Shown piece by piece: positions 29,141 through 39,420 of a DNA stretch of 64,000 bases. The notes beneath the pieces are model-generated. The model was not told where the DNA came from. It made no database searches and worked only from the letters and a program-made list of their open reading frames with translations. Source of the stretch: Agarophyton chilense (Eukaryota; Rhodophyta; Florideophyceae; Gracilariales; Gracilariaceae); NCBI GenBank assembly GCA_030374765.1, contig JARGXX010000086.1:310001-374000 (forward strand), written 5' to 3'. Numbering within the stretch: position 1 is the stretch's first letter; each line of letters starts with the position of its first letter. Both the position numbers and the translations under genes were made by a program.

Positions 29141-32017
29141 TCATAGAACGTCCTTATTAAACTCCGCTCGTAACTTCTCCGCCAAGGCGCGGTCGGCGTC
29201 TACGCGTCTTTGCAAGGCAACATTCTTTTCGGAGTTGGAATCGCAAGTAGTCATGAAGTCTCTGGGGTCGCGTTGAAGCTGTGCCATTCGAGTCGGGAAA
29301 ACGATCGTTGAAGAGTTATTGTCGTCACCATGGCGATCGTTTTTCCGACTTTCTGGAGGAGTCCCACTAGTCGATTGAGGGCTTTCGAAATCCTCTACAG
29401 GCGCTTCGTCGATATCATCCTCAACCTCTTCGTCTGTTTCCTCCACTTCTCTCCTAGGATTTTTTTTTGGCGCCTTCTTAAAGTAAGATTCAATACCCCC
29501 CCGTTTGTCAGTCTCCTTTTCATTTTTTTCCTTGCCAACTTCCATTCGACCGGCAGTACCAGTTAAAGAATGACCGACAACGTGGAGCTTCTTTCGGACA
29601 GTTTCCCACATTGACTCGTCAATAGTGTTTTTCGCCAACAAGTATTGAACGAGGACACAATCTTTTTGGCCAATCCTATGAGCTCGATCCTCAGCCTGAA
29701 GAAGACTTCCTGGGTTCCAATAAAGCTCTGCAAAGAGCACTACCTTTGCTTCGGTCAACGTGATGCCGACTCCGGCCGCGGTAATTGAAAGCACTGCCAC
29801 TTTGCAGCTTGGGTCAGTCTGAAACTTTGAGCAAAGAGACTGTCGGCTTTCCTGTTTTGTGTTTCCGTCTATGCGAATAGCGTCAAGTCTGAGCTTCTGC
29901 GTTACATAATCGAAAATGGGACCCATGACTAGAGCGTGGTGTGCGAAAACTATGAACTTGCATCCAGATTCCGCGGTATCACGACAAAATTCGAGGATAG
30001 AGTCCAACTTCGCCTGACCGGTCAAGGAGTAAAGCTCATTTTGCGCAGCTCTGACCGCCATTTGCAAGGACATCGCCTGCGACTCATTTGAAGCTGAGTT
30101 AACGGCGTCTTTGGCAGCAAGAAGTTTGCTGTGAACAGATGTCAACTCCTTCATTACTTTTGATTTCGTCTGCACCCATATGACTTGTCTTTGCTTGTCA
30201 GGTAGCTGTGTAAGTACATCTTCCTTTTTCCTTCTGATGAGGACGCTACCTCTCAACAGTATGTTGAGTTCTTGAAGATTAGAAGCTCCCGAAACGTCAT
30301 AACCAAAGAAGCCGTAATGGGCGTTACAATATCGCTGAACGTATTCATGATAGTCCGGGAACAAACCCGGTGCAAGGGCATTGATTTGCGAAAACAGTTC
30401 CACTGGTCTTGATAATGCTGGTGTTCCAGACAGAAGGATTGCTCGCTTTGCCGCCTTCAGCATCGGAACCACCGCTTGAGTTCGTTTCGCAGTTCCAGAT
30501 TTGAGATAGTGAGATTCGTCGGCAATAATGAACTGACATTTAGATAGAGATGTTCGGGGGATTTTTCGCACGAGATCATATGAGACGATATTCACACGGT
30601 GTATATTTTTTGTGGTATCCTTTCCTGTCATCATCACCAAAATGTCCTCTTCATCGAGGTCACTGCCTAACCAGTTCAAGAGTTCCTCTTTCCAATTTAT
30701 TCGCAAAGAACTCGGGCAGATAATGAGAAGAGGCCAATTAGTCATATAAATGCGAGCGACTGCAATGGCCTGAAGGGTCTTCCCAAGTCCCATGTCATCC
30801 CCAATGAGACAGCGACCTCCTCGCTTTAGTGCAAAATTGACGCCTTCCCACTGAAATTGCATCAGCTTTTCACACATAAGAGGAGGAAGAATCTCGTCAA
30901 GTGATGTTTTGATCAGATCGCGTTTCTGCCTTTGAATCTCTTCTTCTGAATACTTCATTACACGACGCAAAAGGTCGTCGCTGATGTTTCGCTCCACAAC
31001 TGCCCCGGCACAAGTCGTTACAAGAGTCTCAAAGTGTTGCACTTTATCCAAAGGGATGATGACCTCTTCTGCTCCCAACTTGTTGCACTTCTCAATCCTC
31101 AAACCTTTATACTGTTTGATTGCATCTTTCAGACTAGCTGGGAATCTCGAGTACATGATAAACTTGAAACTATCAATCTCGTCCATACTCATATCAATAA
31201 CAGTTCCTGTCATTTTCTTTTGCCTCTTGGCGGTATGAGATGAAACAGCGCCTGAGGAATCTTGATGAGCGGCGCCAGCCGATCGCTTTTGTCCGACTTC
31301 GTCAGCCCATTGAAAGAATCGACATTTCTTCTCCCGTGGCAGTTGACAGACAAAAAACTTCCTGCCGCGGTTCGGTCCCTGTTTTTTCACAGTGTATTCT
31401 ACAGCTGGGAGATCACACTGACATCCAGGAGGTCCACCTGGAACCACGAAGGGTATCTCCTCCGCTTGAACTTCACCCCCTGCAGGTCCCACAATGATGG
31501 TGCGAGGATTCTGCTGCACACTCACTTTTTGATGATTGCCATGCTGTGGGTTTTGACTTTGTCCTTGGTTCGGGTGGTCGGGATGGTTGTCCCACTCGAA
31601 AAACCCGCATTGTTGTCCAACAGGCTTTTGGCATGCAAAAAAAATCTTTCCCTTGTTCCTACCCTCCTTCCGAACGGTACGACGTGCTGCTACAGAACCA
31701 CAACGACATTTAGGAATATTTCCTACTTCGGAATCGTCAGCACGAAAGAGGCTGTTCTCCAAATTTTTTCGGCGTTGTGTTGGATTAGATTTCCTGACCC
31801 CGCCCCCTTCGAAAGCCTCATTTAAGGCTCGATTGTTATGGATGCTTCTATTGGGTGCTGTGGTTGATGGTAATACTCGGAAGTATTTACATCTTTCCTT
31901 CAATGGCCGCGAGCATCGAAAGTATATCTTTCCAGGCCTTCCATGGGATGAAGAAAGTGTTATACATTCAACTGGTGCACCGTGACCGGTGCACTTTTCA
32001 CTGGAATCCAAGTCCAT
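29141..32017 (-). CDS. SNF2 helicase of the SMARCAL1/ZRANB3 type with three zf-GRF fingers
   Basis: 958 residues. Three GRF-type zinc fingers lie at the N-terminus (about 9-47, 104-141, 199-236), each with Cys residues and a GRxFFxC or GKIxFxC core. They are followed by a linker that may hold a reduced HARP-like part (about 280-340). The SNF2 ATPase has GDDMGLGKT (406-414) and the DESH box (500-503), and the second lobe has the ITLTEAK and QAEDRAHRIGQ motifs. DESH and overall form point to the annealing helicases that remodel stalled replication forks. GRF fingers are known from APE2, TOP3A and NEIL3 and bind single-stranded DNA. A segment GGIESYFKK (840-848) resembles a PCNA-binding PIP box but lacks the Gln. 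It is divergent from the PMS-type gene. Confidence 0.85.
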   Translation of the reverse strand: MDLDSSEKCTGHGAPVECITLSSSHGRPGKIYFRCSRPLKERCKYFRVLPSTTAPNRSIHNNRALNEAFEGGGVRKSNPTQRRKNLENSLFRADDSEVGNIPKCRCGSVAARRTVRKEGRNKGKIFFACQKPVGQQCGFFEWDNHPDHPNQGQSQNPQHGNHQKVSVQQNPRTIIVGPAGGEVQAEEIPFVVPGGPPGCQCDLPAVEYTVKKQGPNRGRKFFVCQLPREKKCRFFQWADEVGQKRSAGAAHQDSSGAVSSHTAKRQKKMTGTVIDMSMDEIDSFKFIMYSRFPASLKDAIKQYKGLRIEKCNKLGAEEVIIPLDKVQHFETLVTTCAGAVVERNISDDLLRRVMKYSEEEIQRQKRDLIKTSLDEILPPLMCEKLMQFQWEGVNFALKRGGRCLIGDDMGLGKTLQAIAVARIYMTNWPLLIICPSSLRINWKEELLNWLGSDLDEEDILVMMTGKDTTKNIHRVNIVSYDLVRKIPRTSLSKCQFIIADESHYLKSGTAKRTQAVVPMLKAAKRAILLSGTPALSRPVELFSQINALAPGLFPDYHEYVQRYCNAHYGFFGYDVSGASNLQELNILLRGSVLIRRKKEDVLTQLPDKQRQVIWVQTKSKVMKELTSVHSKLLAAKDAVNSASNESQAMSLQMAVRAAQNELYSLTGQAKLDSILEFCRDTAESGCKFIVFAHHALVMGPIFDYVTQKLRLDAIRIDGNTKQESRQSLCSKFQTDPSCKVAVLSITAAGVGITLTEAKVVLFAELYWNPGSLLQAEDRAHRIGQKDCVLVQYLLAKNTIDESMWETVRKKLHVVGHSLTGTAGRMEVGKEKNEKETDKRGGIESYFKKAPKKNPRREVEETDEEVEDDIDEAPVEDFESPQSTSGTPPESRKNDRHGDDNNSSTIVFPTRMAQLQRDPRDFMTTCDSNSEKNVALQRRVDADRALAEKLRAEFNKDVL

Positions 32018-32832
32018 GTCATCAACTGTTGTAGACTTATCTTTTTCTGTTCAATTGTGTTCCACCTAGAGCGAGCTCTGAACATTAGCGAAGCAAAATG
32101 AACTGAAGCCTTACCTGGACTCCGGCTTCGTCCCAGGGATACAAAACTTGAGCTCCAATTCGAGCCTCGGTGATTGTACCGAGCAATAGATCCGAGTGAT
32201 AATTGCTGCAGAGCTGTACTTAGATAGATGCCATCAGCTCTGTCTGCTGCAGACGACCGCGACTCCAGTCGCAATATATCTGACTGTGTGCTTTGGCACG
32301 ACTTCACACTTTCAAGGAAAAAAGAATACCCGCGGACGATATCTGGACCAGAACGGTGTCTGGTCGCTTTCAGACAGTGAACTTTCCAATATCCATCGCG
32401 CTGACTTGATTAGATAACTTAAAAAGCCTCGTGAAATGTCACACCGCGGATTACATGTTTCGTTTCGCGCCAATTTTCACTTTCGATTGATCTGCCGCTT
32501 GCAGTAAACGTACAGTACTGTATGATCTTCGTAACCTCTGAAACCATGATTGATTTTTTGTTGATTCTGGTTCCCTGACCTACAACTGACGGTTCCATCG
32601 TACTGTACATACTGTACCTTACATAGCTGGGAGCAAACCAGAATCGGAAGCTTCCCGGGAACTACGAAGGGCATAAGAATTCGCACCAAACCCTCGTATA
32701 CCTGAAGCCACCCCAGAGGAATGAATCAAACACGTTGAAATCCGAAGGCTTCTTAGCAAGCTTGTTCGAAGGACTTTACGGAAATATTTGGTCTTCAATA
32801 CAAGCATTGAATGTCACATCAACCAATGAACT
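32018..32832. promoter_or_regulatory. Divergent promoter region of the SNF2 and PMS genes
   Basis: 815 bp shared by two DNA-maintenance genes. It contains the 12-bp palindrome TACAGTACTGTA (32511-32522) and a direct repeat of TACTGTAC (32601-32608 and 32610-32617). No TATA box is clear for either gene, and no coding frame is supported. Confidence 0.45.
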
Positions 32833-35478
32833 ATGAGTCGCAAACCAGAAACAATGAGACCCACGAGCATACGTATTGCCCCCTTGGGTCGCCCGCTCGC
32901 AACTTCCCTACGTGCAGCACAAGCCCTTTTAGACCCGGCCGCAATCGTTAAAGAATTGCTGGAGAATTCCTTAGATGCGCAAGCCACTCGCATAGACCTT
33001 CGTCTTCGTGGAGCTGGCTGCCTCTCATCCATTGTAGTTTCAGATAATGGCAAGGGCATCAAAGAAACTGATTTGGAACGAGTATGTCTTCCGAGTACAA
33101 CTTCGAAGATGTCGGAATTGGTGGATATAGAACGAATAGCCTCGTTCGGCTTCCGTGGAGAAGCTCTTTCCGCAATCTGTGGAATTGCTCGGTGTGTCTC
33201 AATTGCTTCACGAACAGCTGGGCAAGATGTCGCAAAATGTGCGCAGTATGGGCCTGGGGGTCATTTGATTCGTATATCTCCTGCCGCCAGAGGCGTCGGA
33301 ACAACGGTCAACGTTGAGGATGTATTTCATCGTTTACCGGTGCGTAAAAAGGAAGCTCTTGCCCACCCAGCACGCCAGCTTACCCGATGTATCGCGGTCG
33401 TTCAGGCAGCTGCCCTCATTTCAGTAAGCGTGCGTGTAGAACTGCGCGTCGGTAATGATTTAAAAGTTGCAAATGCGCCATTGCTTCATCAACCAAAGGA
33501 ACAAAATGCCCAGTCTTCGGAAAACTTTCAAACGGCACTGCGAAAGAATGCAATAGCAGTTTTGGGTCGTTCCGCAAACGCGCTTCATGAGGTTTCCGGT
33601 TGCATAGCCCAGGTGATTCGGTCTGCAGCAGAGCCTGGAGAAAAGACGCAATACAAATGCTCTGGCTTGGTTTCTTCGGCATCTCTGAATGCGAAGGGAG
33701 GTGGACGAGCGCGCTCATCTCACCAATTCTTCTTTATCAATTGTCGGCCAGTGAACCTTCCCCGTCTACAGCGCTCTGCTTCTGAGCTTTACAGACGGGC
33801 TACAGGTTTGAACGGAGCTTCACCAGCAATCATTATTAACCTTGACCTTCCTTTGTGGGCTGTTGACGTAAATCTATCACCTGACAAAAGCTCCGTTGCT
33901 ATCTTTGAAGAGGAAAAGTTAGCGGAAGGTCTAATGCGTCTTCTGGAGGAGTTTTGGATTCCGACTGATAAAACACAGATTCCGATCAACAGAGTCGGAG
34001 ATGTCGGTATCTTGTTGAATGCAAAACACCCATCACAGATGCCGAAACCTTCTCAGGAGCGACTAGAGCGACCTGAACGGATTCTCGAGGAGTCTGAATC
34101 AAAACATAGCAGCATTCTAAGTTCTGTGCCAAGTGCCGATCACGAAAAAGAGACGTGTTTAAAAAATGCTGACCATCAAACGGTTGTTGAGGACATTCCA
34201 GAGCTACCCTGTCTTTCAAGCGATGAGGAACCCAATGGCTGTCTTAGAAATGAGGATGTCCAGGCTGACATGGCAGCCAATGAGTCTCAGAGTACTGAAA
34301 AAGACACAATAGAAGTAAGTGAAAGAGAAAATGCTGAAACGATAACTAAAGCCGGACATTCGAAGCCCATTTCTCCAGAAGCACCACGAATCAATTCACA
34401 GGACCTCAAGAGCCTAAAGATGTCGCTATTAACGGGAAAACGACCTTCGGATTTGTCTAGTTATATTGCTAGAAGATCTCAAAGCTCTCGAGGAATGCCT
34501 AAACGCCTTCGCCTTAGTCCTCCGAGGCCACCAAGAGCCAAAGTCATAAAAAATCTTAACGATGAAAACGAAAAAGGCAGGCAACGAGAAACTAATGAGA
34601 GAACTCAAGAGGTTCCGACGCCGGTGCTATTCGATGCCCCACGAAGCGCTGCTGTGCCCCAAACAACGTCCCCGAAAATATCCACCATCCCGGCAAACTG
34701 GGATGTAATATGCAATGATTACACCCGGCTTGCAGAAGAACGTAAGAAAAACTCTGATGAGTCCGTGAATAACAGAAAAAGGCCAAGCGTGTTCGAAAAA
34801 TCTTCGATGCAAAAATGTGAAGACGAAGCAGTATCTGTATATCACCAGGGGATAGCCGACAACGAAATGAGCCGCCTTTTCCGTCAGGCTTGGTTCAAGG
34901 AGCTGAAAGTAGTGGGACAGTTCAATAGAGGGTTTATAATTGCTCGATTCGGTTCAGATATGTTTATAGTTGACCAGCACGCTTCCGACGAGAAGTACAA
35001 CTTCGAGGAACTAGAACGAACAACTGTCATATCCACACAGAAACTCGTCCGCCCTATGCCACTCGAATTCAGTGCAGAAGATGAATTGATCGTTCTGCAG
35101 TATTTAGATGCTTTTAGGGCAGGCGGTTTTGATATCGAGCATAATGGAAACAAGCCTCCGACACAACGGCTTTTGTTGCGCTCGCAGCCCACCAGCAAAC
35201 ACACAATCTTCGTAAGAGAGGATTTACAAGACATGATCAATCTGCTGAAAAATAGTGTACTGCACAGCCCAGCGAACAAGCTGACATTGTTACGGCCTCC
35301 TCGAGTACGTGCGATGCTGGCTTCGAGAGCTTGTCGAAAATCCATTATGGTTGGTCGGGCGCTCTCTATCTCAGAAATGAATACGGTTTTGAGGCACTTG
35401 GCCGAACTTCAGCGTCCATGGACGTGTCCGCATGGTAGACCAACGATGAGACATTTGTTTGAGCTTCCAAAGTCGTAA
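32833..35478 (+). CDS. PMS1: MutL homologue PMS1/PMS2 (mismatch-repair endonuclease subunit)
   Basis: 881 residues. Partner of MLH1 in MutL-alpha, which nicks the new strand in mismatch repair in the nucleus. The GHKL ATPase is at the N-terminus: KELLENSLDA (40-49), DNGKGI (71-76), GFRGEAL (106-112), then the transducer domain to about 340. A long polar linker (about 370-680) follows. The C-terminal endonuclease domain has DQHASDE with the downstream Glu (D714 to E725, the DQHA-x2-E-x4-E metal site), then ACRKSIMVG and the CPHGRPT motif near the end. It is a full-length PMS2/yeast Pms1 type, not MLH1 or MLH3. No intron. Met 8 is an alternative start. Confidence 0.95.
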   Translation: MSRKPETMRPTSIRIAPLGRPLATSLRAAQALLDPAAIVKELLENSLDAQATRIDLRLRGAGCLSSIVVSDNGKGIKETDLERVCLPSTTSKMSELVDIERIASFGFRGEALSAICGIARCVSIASRTAGQDVAKCAQYGPGGHLIRISPAARGVGTTVNVEDVFHRLPVRKKEALAHPARQLTRCIAVVQAAALISVSVRVELRVGNDLKVANAPLLHQPKEQNAQSSENFQTALRKNAIAVLGRSANALHEVSGCIAQVIRSAAEPGEKTQYKCSGLVSSASLNAKGGGRARSSHQFFFINCRPVNLPRLQRSASELYRRATGLNGASPAIIINLDLPLWAVDVNLSPDKSSVAIFEEEKLAEGLMRLLEEFWIPTDKTQIPINRVGDVGILLNAKHPSQMPKPSQERLERPERILEESESKHSSILSSVPSADHEKETCLKNADHQTVVEDIPELPCLSSDEEPNGCLRNEDVQADMAANESQSTEKDTIEVSERENAETITKAGHSKPISPEAPRINSQDLKSLKMSLLTGKRPSDLSSYIARRSQSSRGMPKRLRLSPPRPPRAKVIKNLNDENEKGRQRETNERTQEVPTPVLFDAPRSAAVPQTTSPKISTIPANWDVICNDYTRLAEERKKNSDESVNNRKRPSVFEKSSMQKCEDEAVSVYHQGIADNEMSRLFRQAWFKELKVVGQFNRGFIIARFGSDMFIVDQHASDEKYNFEELERTTVISTQKLVRPMPLEFSAEDELIVLQYLDAFRAGGFDIEHNGNKPPTQRLLLRSQPTSKHTIFVREDLQDMINLLKNSVLHSPANKLTLLRPPRVRAMLASRACRKSIMVGRALSISEMNTVLRHLAELQRPWTCPHGRPTMRHLFELPKS

Positions 35479-35764
35479 CTTCAGATGCAATCGATTCCTA
35501 AGAATAAGGATGATGCTGCACGCGACGATATTGAGGATTCGCTACAGGGAACCGTTGTTATTCCGTAACATCGTTCTGATTAACATGACTGGGATGGTGC
35601 TCCACACAAAGGCGTTTCACAGTGGCGCGTGAATTCTAACATGACAAGCTGCAAAATGTGACCCCATTCCTCGAGAAAAATAAGGGGGTCAGGTCAATCC
35701 ATGTGATGGTCATCCATAACACCGTCTGGCTTTTCCCAAAACACATCTGTGACATGATTCTATC

Positions 35765-37108
35765 CTACCCTACTCGCATCCAACTTCGTCCGGGCAATTT
35801 CTTCACACCGGAGTCGATCAAAGCAGCGAGAATATCCCAACGACTAATCTTGGAAAAGGCGCGAAGGGGTGTCAACGCTGCGTGTGCAAACGACGGTTCC
35901 AGCGATTTTGTGTATGTGCTGGCGATGACACCATTCACCACAATGTCGCCATGCTCTGTTTGTGGGTTGTAGAGACCTGTCATCCTTTCTGTCGAAATGG
36001 TTGTCACAGGGCTGAAGCCGCTGATTGTGTGAAGCATTTGACCGACCTTTATAGTTTCAATCGGTACTAGCTGATGGTCTGCATAAACAAAATGCCCCTT
36101 CGTGGCGGAGATTGCATTTCCAGACATTGTTTGGAGTGTGTGAAAGGTTGTATAGACGTGCTTGTCACGATGGGAAAACGCGAAGACTTCGGAGTAAGTG
36201 TTCCTGGACACCAGTACTTGATCCCCAAGTTGCAAATCGGAAATTCTTAACACAGAACCATCTTGAAGCGAAACGTTTGCTGAGGCCGGAAAGCATACAT
36301 CATTGTCATCGTCTTCTGTGCCCGAGTCATCGCCATTAGACCCATTTGCAACTCCATCCGCTTCGCCATTCTCATCTTGATCAGTGACGTCGGTGGCACT
36401 GTCCTCAGTTGGCGGCACAGGGCCAGGAGTTTCTTCTTCCGGTTCTGGAGTTTCAGGGGGTAGAATAGTAGTAGGCACTTCAACTGCAACTCTCAACCTA
36501 GCGGAGTACACGCACGTCGTGGCTTTGAAAAGAGGAATCATGAGCAAGTACTTAGTGCCAGGAATAAGTTCGGTGGTAACGTTTGGAATTCTAAACGGTG
36601 CAAATGGGCGAACTAAATAGGATGTTGTACCGTTGGCGAAGAAGACAGTACCTTTGCACCATCTCTGATGAGATTCGTAACCCATGAGAAACGGTTCGCC
36701 AGTAGCCAGAAGTGCTGTTCTTGCGGCGATGTTGGGACCGGTTGTCATGATGATTTGCTTCATTCGCCCTGGTAGCGGATCGGCATTGTCTTTGGCGGAA
36801 AGGTTTTTGAAATACTTTGTGCTGAGATACATGCGGAAGCTAGGCTGTTTATCCTGCCCATCGCAGCGAACCTGATCGACTAGAATGGTGTTGTGAGGTA
36901 GAGAGGCAACACTGGGAGAAAGCCTCATCCACGAGGTATGCGTGATGGTTGTCGGACAGGCAGTGGAATCAGGCCCAGACAGCTCGATAAGATTCCAATT
37001 GGCCTCGATGTCAGAAGGAGTTGCCAATCTCTCATGTGGATTGGAATTTGCCAGTTGACACACCATCCCCAAAACACACAAACTTGAGTATAAACGCATG
37101 ATAGACAT
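35765..37108 (-). CDS. Secreted protein with a C-terminal Hint (hedgehog/intein) domain
   Basis: About 447 residues. The signal peptide is MRLYSSLCVLGMVCQLANS, using the ATG at 37108 or 37099; the frame stays open upstream to 37309 but without a secretion signal. The N-terminal secreted part (about 210 residues) has several Cys and is not recognised. An acidic Pro/Glu/Asp linker follows. The Hint domain starts at the Cys of CFPASANVSL (about residue 272), with RISDLQLGDQVLV, the TKGHF block that carries the active-site His, and VNGVIASTYT at its end. In hedgehog the Hint Cys and His drive self-cleavage and lipid attachment. About 50 residues follow the Hint core. Stand-alone secreted Hint proteins occur in several protist and algal groups. 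Partner and substrate are unknown. Confidence 0.8.
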   Translation of the reverse strand: MSIMRLYSSLCVLGMVCQLANSNPHERLATPSDIEANWNLIELSGPDSTACPTTITHTSWMRLSPSVASLPHNTILVDQVRCDGQDKQPSFRMYLSTKYFKNLSAKDNADPLPGRMKQIIMTTGPNIAARTALLATGEPFLMGYESHQRWCKGTVFFANGTTSYLVRPFAPFRIPNVTTELIPGTKYLLMIPLFKATTCVYSARLRVAVEVPTTILPPETPEPEEETPGPVPPTEDSATDVTDQDENGEADGVANGSNGDDSGTEDDDNDVCFPASANVSLQDGSVLRISDLQLGDQVLVSRNTYSEVFAFSHRDKHVYTTFHTLQTMSGNAISATKGHFVYADHQLVPIETIKVGQMLHTISGFSPVTTISTERMTGLYNPQTEHGDIVVNGVIASTYTKSLEPSFAHAALTPLRAFSKISRWDILAALIDSGVKKLPGRSWMRVG

Positions 37109-37109
37109 T

Positions 37110-38734
37110 GACGAGAGATAACCAAAGAACAAATAAGGCGCAAAACCCTTGAAGTGGAGGGGTCCACACACCGCCCTGACATGGTGGGGAAATTGCAATG
37201 GCGGTGGAGAGATAGTCTTATATGTTGACTGGTGCGCGAAGTGCGACTGCGCTTGTGAGAGCGAACTTACCGGGGTTGAGCGCGCAAAACTCTCGATGCG
37301 AAAGCGCATTTGCTAGAAAAGAGGTTAGGATGAGGTTTGCCTCAAGGCACGGAGAACATCACGTGAAAAGTTTGCACTTTCGACCAGTTGTGTTGTTACA
37401 GGTGGACACGACGGCGTGACGTCACAGGGATGCTGTGGGTGGTGGCGGGGACGTGTTCGATGGCTGCCTGATATATATGGATAACTTGCGTTGATACGAA
37501 CCTCCGTAGATATGAAAGTGCAATGGACAAAGCTGACCGTCGAAGCGAATTTGAGGCCGCCTTTTTCGCCGGCTGGCGGTCTCCGATTCCGTGCGTCATG
37601 AGTCTCGCGATCGACTAATTGCTGTTTGTTAAGTGTCCACTCCTTTCCATTGGGGCGTTTTGTTGTGTTCAAGTAAGTGCTCTTTCTCGAGTCACATTCC
37701 AATCCAAGAAATACACTGTCGATGTGGAGGGGTCGCGCTGTAGCAAATCTGCCGTTACCTTGAGCATTGCACTTTTTTTGTTGACTACGTACTTTAGTAT
37801 CTAGAAAGCTGCATGGAGCGAATCCAAAGCTTTCCATCTACACCTTTCCGCCTTTCCGGGGCTCACAAACATGAACACGCCTAATCAGGCAAACGGACTC
37901 TGGTCAAATCCTAAAGACCGATTTGGGAGACTCAAACACGCTGCATCTAAAAAAAAAAGTGCTCTTCTTTTTTTATGGAACGACATGAGAACAACCATGT
38001 GATTTTCTGCCTGAAAGTATTTGTAAATACAGTTACCCTTCGACTCAGCATGTGTCGAGACTGTCTGCAAAGACTACTAGCGTGGAAAAAACTACCAGCG
38101 ATAAACGAAGCGTGCCGCACAAACAACAATTGACCGCAAAGAACAGCTAAAGGCTACTACCGAAGGTATGTGTCCCAGCTCTGCTTCCGTGGCTCCTCGT
38201 CTGGTCTAAACCCACAGGCAACGGTTCCCCAATGGTATATTGTTGTCCGTTCTGTACCTTCGTCACGCAGCGGTACAGATCAGACATCAACGGCTGAAAG
38301 GCTAATTAAACTCAATTGTTTCTCAAAATTGGAATAAAACTGATATTTTTTTATAAACGTTCACTCTTTCACGTTCTGGAAGTATTCATAATCTTTGAAT
38401 TGAGGTCTTTTACAAAAACAAAAACAACCTTGAATTTCGAAGGGTACAAAAGTGGGTTCAGACTCTAAAACAATTCTTGACATTTCTTTGTTTTTCAAGA
38501 CAAAACCTTTATCTGTATCCATACAAGGATATATCTTTTTTGTAGCAATGCTGTCCCTTATGTTAAATTTTTGGCAAGCAAAAAATTTCGTTGAGTTGTC
38601 CAGCAAACTTGGCTGTGCCTTTGTTTTCTCAACAAGAGATCGATTGATGTGCTCAGAGGATTTTGTGCAATACAATTTAGTGAGCTTTGCTAAATAATTT
38701 CGCTACACAAGTAAAACTTCGGGCTGTGTCGGAG
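37110..38734. other. AT-rich intergenic region, no supported gene
   Basis: Upstream of the Hint gene. A TATATATA word at 37471-37478 precedes a 31-codon plus-strand frame (37522 onward) that I would not call without transcript data. From 38300 the sequence becomes AT-rich with short frames only. Confidence 0.45.
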
Positions 38735-39230
38735 GTTAAACTACATGAATACAACTTTGATCTGAATCCGATTTCGTATTTGTTCAGGAGCACTCAAGCA
38801 GGCTGTGCCTGCTTGATTCTCAAAAAGAGTACAAGTGCTCCGTCTACTTTCTTTAATGACCCTACTTTACTACAACTTTAGCAGTTTTTTAAATTATATT
38901 CTTTTCGCAGTGGCAAATTTGTCTGTACCTGTTTTTTTCACAACGAGAGTTCTAAGGCTGTGTTCTGACGCTCTTGTGTGATTTAATTCAGTGGGCTGTG
39001 CTCAAAGATTGCGCTTCATATATATAACTTTGAGCTGTGCTCAGTGGTTTACTACATGAATACATGTTAGGGCCGGGTCCGATATTATATTCTTCGCGAG
39101 CAACAAATCAAATTAGGCCTGTTTGATTCCCACAAAGAGTACCAGGGCTGTGCCTCAGTGCTTTTACGGTCCTACTTGAATACATGTTCGTATTGTATCA
39201 TCCCACAAACGAATACTGTACCCTCTTCAT
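38735..39230 (+). repeat. Degenerate tandem repeat, about four units of 125-180 bp
   Basis: Recurring word sets occur in the same order: ctacatgaatacaa/tgtt, then ccgat-t-ta-ttcttcg, then ggctgtgcctg-ttgattc-caaaaagagtac, then gtgct. Clear starts are near 38735, 38871 and 39048, with a partial one near 39176. The units are strongly diverged and non-coding. Confidence 0.5.
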
Positions 39231-39420
39231 TAAAGCAGCTCGTTCAAAACTTGTTGGACTCTATCGGCAAGATAGGTAACGAAGGAAACCGATGATGGGC
39301 ACAATAGCTCAACCTCCTCTCGCCAGTAGGCCTTTCCTTTACTGGGACAGTCTTATGTACTGTACTGACAGACTTACGACCTTTCACCATTTCAATTAAG
39401 GATTTAGTACAGTCATACTC

